Assembly (NCBI GenBank): GCA_036494925.1
Contig: DASXNR010000451.1
Location: 1-10,336, forward strand
Direction of reading: 5' to 3'
Length of the DNA stretch: 10,336 nt
From: JAMXLO01 sp036494925
GTDB lineage: Bacteria; Pseudomonadota; Alphaproteobacteria; Acetobacterales; Acetobacteraceae
Shown one piece after another: positions 6,583 through 10,336 of the stretch; the first letter of the stretch is position 1; every line of letters begins with the position of its first letter. The notes beneath the pieces were generated by a model. It was not told where the DNA came from and did not search any database. It saw nothing but the letters and a program-made list of their open reading frames with translations. The position numbers and the translations under genes were made by a program.

Positions 6583-7692
6583 TCAGCCGAATGTCACGGC
6601 AGTCGGGCGCAGGATCGGCGTACGATCGCGGTGCGCGGCGATCACTGCCTGCGACAGCGCGATGTCGCGCACCGCGTCCGCGCCGGACGTCAGCGGAGGC
6701 CGGCCGGTGGTGACGCAGTCGTGGAAGTGCAGCAGTTCCTGCCTGAAGCTCTCGGCATAGGAAAACACCTCCTCATTGCGCCACGCATGCGGCGTGTCGG
6801 CAGTTCCTGCTTCGGTGATCAGCAATGTTGGCGCGCTGCGCAGAAACGGTGACGGGAACGACAGCGTCAACCGGCGGTCCAATGCGTAAAACGCAAACTC
6901 CATCTGATACCGCGCGATGCCCGGCAGATCGACCCAGGCGATGATGCATTGCGTCTCGCCGAAGCGCAGCACCGCGGTCAGCCCATGGTCGCGTATATCG
7001 GCAAACTCCAGACTGTCGGGCTCGCCCAACACCCCGCGCACCGCGTTGAATTCATGCACCATGCTGTCGAGCAGCACCAGGTGATAGGCGCGGCGGGACA
7101 GCGCATCGGCCTCGCCGATCGCGGCCGTGATCCGCGCCGCATTGTCGGCTCGCAGACCCGCAACGATGGCGGCATCGGGCGGCGTGCCTTTGTGCAACCG
7201 GTAATGCGCCACATAGGGCTCAAGCGGCGATTCCAACGTGGTGACGCGCGCGAGGCGCAGATCGTGCAGTGTTCCGGCGGCGTTTTGCAATTGGCCGTAG
7301 GCCGGGTCGTAGCGCTTGTTGTACGCCACCATCAGCGTCACGCCGGCCTGCTCGGCCGCGGCGATCATCGCCCTTCCCTCGTCCACCGAAAAGCACATCG
7401 GCTTCTCGATCAGCATGTGCTTGCCGGCGGCGGCAGCAGCGATGGCGATCGGCGCGTGACTGCCGGAGGTGAGGATCAGCACCGCGTCGAGATCGGCGCC
7501 AAGCAGGTCACGCCAGTCGGCATAGTGCCGAGCCACCGTGTAGTCGTGCGCGCACGCGGCGCGCAGCGATTCCGAAAGGTCGCAAAGCGCCACGATCTCG
7601 TAGTGCTCGGTCAGTTCACGCAGATAATGCAGGTGCATCACCTGAGCCACCAGGCCGCAGCCGATCACACCCACTCTTAGTCTGACTGTCAT
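6583..7692 (-). CDS. Gfo/Idh/MocA family oxidoreductase (first in the operon)
   Basis: Putative NAD(P)-dependent sugar/cyclitol dehydrogenase, 369 residues. The Rossmann motif is VGVIGCGLVAQVMHLHYL (7-24). The nucleotide-binding strand ends IVALCDLSE, with Asp38 suggesting NAD preference. The EKP motif is LIEKPMC (94-100, K97). The second domain has VAYNKRYDPAYGQL, reminiscent of the IolG RRYDxGY region, and LLDSMVHEFNAVRGVLG with Asp and His at the usual active-site positions. About 70 residues separate these two stretches, including RLHKGTPPDAAIV. ATG 7692 lies two bases after the LacI-family stop, and a GGAAAG site is ten bases upstream. It belongs to a clearly different subfamily from the other two Gfo/Idh/MocA proteins in the operon, so it is not a recent tandem duplicate. 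The substrate is unknown. Confidence 0.89.
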   Translation of the reverse strand: MTVRLRVGVIGCGLVAQVMHLHYLRELTEHYEIVALCDLSESLRAACAHDYTVARHYADWRDLLGADLDAVLILTSGSHAPIAIAAAAAGKHMLIEKPMCFSVDEGRAMIAAAEQAGVTLMVAYNKRYDPAYGQLQNAAGTLHDLRLARVTTLESPLEPYVAHYRLHKGTPPDAAIVAGLRADNAARITAAIGEADALSRRAYHLVLLDSMVHEFNAVRGVLGEPDSLEFADIRDHGLTAVLRFGETQCIIAWVDLPGIARYQMEFAFYALDRRLTLSFPSPFLRSAPTLLITEAGTADTPHAWRNEEVFSYAESFRQELLHFHDCVTTGRPPLTSGADAVRDIALSQAVIAAHRDRTPILRPTAVTFG

Positions 7693-7694
7693 GT

Positions 7695-8738
7695 TCAGCC
7701 GGCTTTCCGCTGCGGCGGCCGCAGTGCGGCCGTCGAGCCGCGAACCCTGAGTTCAAGCTCGACCGTCCGCCTGACGGGGGGTCCGCTCAGTTCGCCCTGC
7801 AAACGGGCCGCCAGGGTGTCCACCGAGAGACGCGCAAGCTGTTCCTGCGGCTGGGCCACGGTGGTGAGGTTGATGCGCGCCAGACGCGCCATAAGCACAT
7901 CGTCGAAACCGACGACGGAAAGTTCGTCCGGCACGCTCACACCGAGCCGGTCGGCCGCATCCAGCAATTCGATCGCGCCGAGATCATTGGCGGAGAATAT
8001 CGCGGTCGTCCGTCGCGGTCCGCACAATACCTGCTGCAACAGCAGCTCCCGTTGCTCGTGCACCACGGTGTCCGGTGCCCGCCGCCAATAATACACGGCA
8101 GGCGCCAGCCCCGCGCGCCGCATCGCCCTGCGATAGCCGAGTTGCCTGGCGCGATCGGCGGCGTCTTCTACGCTCGGATCGGCGAAATAGGCGATCCGCC
8201 GATGGCCGAGTTCGATCAGATGGCGCGTCGCCAGCTCCGCGCCGCGCTGGTCATCACCCGAAACGACATCGCCCCAATCGGCAGTGCAGGTCACGAACAC
8301 AGATGGCACGACACCGGCCACGAGTTCGCGTGCGCGCGACGAGGCACCGGTATGGGCCAGGAACAGGATACCGGCGACACGATACTCCAACAGGCTCTCG
8401 ATACCGGCAAGCTCCGCTGTCTCCTCGGCCTGCGTGTTGCAGAACATGGTCCGGTAGCCGCAAGCCGAGGCATGACGCTCCACCTGCTTGGCCATCTCCG
8501 CATGGAACGGATTGCCAAGATCGCCGACCACGACACCGACGATCCTGGTCCGCCGCTGCACGAGCTGCCGCGCCAGGATGTTCGGCCGATAGCCCAACGC
8601 TTCGATCGCTTCGTGCACGCGCGCACGCTTCGCGGCGGCAACGCCGCGCACGCCACGAATGACATTGGACACCGTGGATTTCGAGACTCCGGCCCGGTGC
8701 GCAACATCGAGGATGGTCGGCGCCCGCGCCTCAGGCAT
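7695..8738 (-). CDS. LacI-family transcriptional regulator
   Basis: Probable repressor that senses a sugar or pathway intermediate and controls this operon. It is 347 residues from ATG 8738. Residues 8-29 form the LacI helix-turn-helix (TILDVAHRAGVSKSTVSNVIRG). The hinge GYRPNILARQLVQRRTRIVGVV follows at about 49-70. A periplasmic-binding-protein-like sensor fold then follows, with GNPFHAEMAKQVE, the strand-like VAGILFLAHTG, GHRRIAYFADP, TAIFSANDLGAIELLDAADRLGVSVPDELSVVGFDD and TTVAQPQEQLARLSVDTLAARL. The start ATG lies inside the last codons of the dehydrogenase gene (8-base overlap), consistent with translational coupling. A GTG at 8747 would add three residues. No strong ribosome site is visible. 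A repressor gene inside, rather than beside, the operon means it would probably control its own synthesis. No operator is identifiable because the promoter is outside the window. Confidence 0.93.
   Translation of the reverse strand: MPEARAPTILDVAHRAGVSKSTVSNVIRGVRGVAAAKRARVHEAIEALGYRPNILARQLVQRRTRIVGVVVGDLGNPFHAEMAKQVERHASACGYRTMFCNTQAEETAELAGIESLLEYRVAGILFLAHTGASSRARELVAGVVPSVFVTCTADWGDVVSGDDQRGAELATRHLIELGHRRIAYFADPSVEDAADRARQLGYRRAMRRAGLAPAVYYWRRAPDTVVHEQRELLLQQVLCGPRRTTAIFSANDLGAIELLDAADRLGVSVPDELSVVGFDDVLMARLARINLTTVAQPQEQLARLSVDTLAARLQGELSGPPVRRTVELELRVRGSTAALRPPQRKAG
7716..7732 (-). other. Perfect GC hairpin at the 3' end of the LacI-family gene
   Basis: cggccgca (7716-7723), g, tgcggccg (7725-7732) is a perfect 8-bp inverted repeat. 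As RNA it could fold as a 7-bp all-GC stem with a 3-base loop. It lies about 24-40 bases upstream of the next gene's start, within codons of the regulator's tail. No T-run follows, so it is not a terminator. It might shape mRNA decay or coupling between regulator and enzyme, or be chance in GC-rich DNA. Confidence 0.4.
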
Positions 8739-9888
8739 AGGACGCACCGTTCGGCGCCATCACGATCTTCATCGCCGCATCGGTCTGCGCCAGTTCCACG
8801 CCTTGCTGCGCCTGTTCGAGCGGCATGCGATGGCTGACGAAGCGATCGAACGGCAGGTGACGCAAGTTCGCGGCCATCAGCCGCATCGACGGCAGATACG
8901 AGGTCGCGGTCTCGCCGCCAACGCCGATCACGCTCACATTGCGGGTGCAGATGTCGCTGTTGGGATTGATCCCGACCGGTCCCATGTCGACGAAGGTTCC
9001 GGCTTCCACCACCACGCCGCCGGGACGCACCATGCGCAGCGCCTCGATGAATGTCTGGGGAAAACCGCTGCAGTCCAACACCAGATCGGGTCCCAGACCA
9101 TCGGTGTATTCGCGAGCACGGGCGATGCGCTCCTCGGCGTCGGTCTGATCCGCCTGCATGGTCAGCGTCGCGCCGAACTCCTGCGCGAGACGCAGTCGTG
9201 ACGGAAACAGATCGGTTGCGATCAGTTTTGCCGCACCCAGCAGGCGCGCCTTGATCAGATGACACAGCCCGAGCGGCCCGACGCCCAGCACAGCGACGGA
9301 ATTGGCAAAGCGATAGCCGCCAACGAGGCCGAGCAGCGACTGCGCGGTCTCCACGCCATGCGTCACCGCCATGATCTCGGTCAGTACCGCGACGCTGTCC
9401 GGCAGATCGTCGGGCACGCGGAATATCGGCGTGTTGGGCAGCAGGTACATGTATTCCGCCCAGCCGCCGAACAGATGCGGTGCGCGGCCGCAATGCAGGC
9501 TGTTGCCGTAGTCCTCCATGTTCTTGCACATGTAGTACGGATAGCCATTGCGGCAGAAATGGCAGGTGCCGCACGCAACATTGGCACCGGGCACAATGCG
9601 GTCGCCGACCTTCAGCGCATGGCCCTCGCTGTCCAGCACGCGGCCACCGATCGCGGCAACCTCGCCGACGTTCTCGTGCCCGCAGATCAGCGGATAGGTC
9701 AGGTCGCGCTCATGTGCCGTGCCCGCGTACTGCTTGCTTTCGCCACGGAACGTGTGCTTGTCGGTGCCGCAGATGCCGGAATAGTGCACCCGCATGACCA
9801 CCGCGCCCGGTTCGGGCTCGGGCAACGGAAAGTGCCGCAGAGCGATGCGGCCGGGCCGTTCCATCACCGCGGCGCGGACCTCGTTCAT
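8731..9888 (-). CDS. Zinc-dependent medium-chain alcohol/polyol dehydrogenase
   Basis: Cytoplasmic oxidoreductase of the sorbitol/threonine-dehydrogenase type, expected to interconvert a secondary alcohol and ketone with NAD. It is 385 residues. Catalytic zinc ligands are Cys40 (SGICGTDKH) and His71-Glu72 in the zinc-ADH signature GHENVGEV. A structural zinc site is formed by Cys106, Cys109, Cys112 and Cys121 (CGTCHFCRNGYPYYMC). The Rossmann motif is VAVLGVGPLGLCHLIKARLLGA (198-219), followed by ATDLFPSRL, where Asp226 favours NAD over NADP. ATG 9888 has GGAG seven bases upstream and overlaps the preceding stop as ATGA. The longer in-frame reading to 10047 is antisense-like filler. In an inositol-type operon it might act as a keto-inositol dehydrogenase, analogous to the zinc enzyme of the Thermotoga inositol route; this is speculative. 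Other polyols or 3-keto-sugars are equally open. Confidence 0.9.
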   Translation of the reverse strand: MNEVRAAVMERPGRIALRHFPLPEPEPGAVVMRVHYSGICGTDKHTFRGESKQYAGTAHERDLTYPLICGHENVGEVAAIGGRVLDSEGHALKVGDRIVPGANVACGTCHFCRNGYPYYMCKNMEDYGNSLHCGRAPHLFGGWAEYMYLLPNTPIFRVPDDLPDSVAVLTEIMAVTHGVETAQSLLGLVGGYRFANSVAVLGVGPLGLCHLIKARLLGAAKLIATDLFPSRLRLAQEFGATLTMQADQTDAEERIARAREYTDGLGPDLVLDCSGFPQTFIEALRMVRPGGVVVEAGTFVDMGPVGINPNSDICTRNVSVIGVGGETATSYLPSMRLMAANLRHLPFDRFVSHRMPLEQAQQGVELAQTDAAMKIVMAPNGASYA

Positions 9889-10336
9889 GGCTGCGCTCCG
9901 GCTGCATGTGCTTCCTTGAGGACGCCGGCCAGCAAGCGCGCCGCCTGGCGGATGCCAGGCTCCGGTGCAACGAACGGATCCTCGTGCTCGATCGCGATCG
10001 TGCGCGCATTGCCGGTCGCCGCGAGGTCGCGCAACAGCCCGCGCCACCAGGCCGCGTCATGGCCGCGACCGACAACGGCGAACGTCCAGGGCATCTCCTC
10101 GGGCGGCGAGGGCCAACGTCGGTCGAGCAGACCGTTCAACGCGAGGTTGTCCGGGTGGAACACCACGTCCTTGCCGTGCGCATGGCCCACCCGCGCGCCA
10201 AGCCGCCGGACGATGCGGTTCGCGTCCATCCCCATCCAGAAGAAATGGCTGGGATCGATGTTGGCGGCGATGGCCGGGCTGAGGCCCGCCAGACGCTCGA
10301 ACGTCTCGACGTTGTAGGCGACAGTCCCGGGATGCA
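9885..10336 (-). CDS. Sugar phosphate isomerase/epimerase, TIM barrel (5' partial)
   Basis: C-terminal ~149 residues of a xylose-isomerase-like TIM-barrel protein (AP2_endonuc_2/COG1082 type). The frame is open to the window edge (first full codon at 10334), so the start is missing. The fragment opens HPGTVAYNVETFERLAG and contains ANIDPSHFFWMGMD, whose Asp and His are at a metal/substrate site. GHAHGKDVVF follows with a ligand His, then NGLLDRRW, WTFAVVGRGHDAAWWRGLL, and the terminal-strand glutamate in IAIEHEDPF. This set marks the subfamily often found next to Gfo/Idh/MocA dehydrogenases in carbohydrate operons. It is distinct from the IolE-like protein in the same operon. The stop overlaps the next gene as ATGA (9885-9888). 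The reaction could be isomerisation, epimerisation or elimination on a keto-sugar; the sequence does not decide. Confidence 0.88.
   Translation of the reverse strand, partial: HPGTVAYNVETFERLAGLSPAIAANIDPSHFFWMGMDANRIVRRLGARVGHAHGKDVVFHPDNLALNGLLDRRWPSPPEEMPWTFAVVGRGHDAAWWRGLLRDLAATGNARTIAIEHEDPFVAPEPGIRQAARLLAGVLKEAHAAGAQP
9896..9899 (-). promoter_or_regulatory. Ribosome binding site of the zinc dehydrogenase gene
   Basis: GGAG on the - strand lies seven bases before the ATG at 9888 and inside the preceding gene. With the ATGA overlap it fixes this start and rejects the longer reading. Confidence 0.55.

Noticed and set aside
8291..9574. A 427-codon - strand frame running across the dehydrogenase and regulator genes in another frame
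   Set aside because: Arg/Ser-rich translation in the wrong frame of two genes with intact motifs; a by-product of high GC.
9259..10317. A 352-codon open frame on the + strand opposite the zinc dehydrogenase and isomerase genes
   Set aside because: It spans two well-supported - strand genes and gives a low-information, Arg/Ala/His-rich product.
1..10336. CRISPR arrays, tRNA/rRNA genes, insertion sequences or prophage genes
   Set aside because: No tandem repeats, cloverleaf-like sequence, transposase or inverted terminal repeats were seen. Coding density is near complete with metabolic and transport genes.

Overview
The window is a gene-dense, GC-rich (clearly above 60% by eye) bacterial segment made of two converging operons and almost no non-coding DNA. 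The Tat-type signal on the solute-binding protein, the codon bias and the gene content suggest an alphaproteobacterium, possibly Acetobacteraceae/Rhodospirillales or Rhizobiales. This assignment is an inference; no rRNA or marker gene is present.

Left part (1-3613, + strand): an ABC importer of the spermidine/putrescine (PotABCD) structural type. The order is ATPase (5' end cut off by the window), periplasmic binding protein with a twin-arginine signal, first permease and second permease. Its substrate cannot be read from the sequence. The binding protein has lost at least one residue that contacts polyamines in E. coli PotD (by-eye alignment), so polyamine is not assured. A perfect GC-rich inverted repeat lies between the ATPase and binding-protein genes. 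The last ~14 codons of the ATPase look frameshifted.

Right part (3610-10336, - strand, read from right to left): a tightly packed catabolic operon. It holds a TIM-barrel sugar isomerase/epimerase (5' end cut off), a zinc-dependent medium-chain dehydrogenase, a LacI-family repressor, two Gfo/Idh/MocA oxidoreductases, an IolE-like inosose dehydratase and a third Gfo/Idh/MocA oxidoreductase. Neighbouring genes overlap by 4-8 nt or are separated by 2-11 nt, so one polycistronic mRNA is likely. Its promoter lies beyond the right edge.

Reading of the system: the - strand operon encodes four candidate NAD(P)-dependent sugar/cyclitol dehydrogenases, two TIM-barrel lyase/isomerase-type enzymes and a local sugar-responsive repressor. 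IolE is the clearest functional anchor and points to myo-inositol or a related cyclitol. However, the canonical partners IolB, IolC, IolD and MmsA are absent from the window. The several-oxidoreductases-plus-two-TIM-barrels layout also resembles oxidation/elimination/re-reduction (3-keto-sugar) pathways. The two operons meet tail to tail with their stop codons overlapping in the four bases CTAA (3610-3613), leaving no room for an intergenic terminator. The transporter probably feeds the catabolic operon, but this rests only on proximity.
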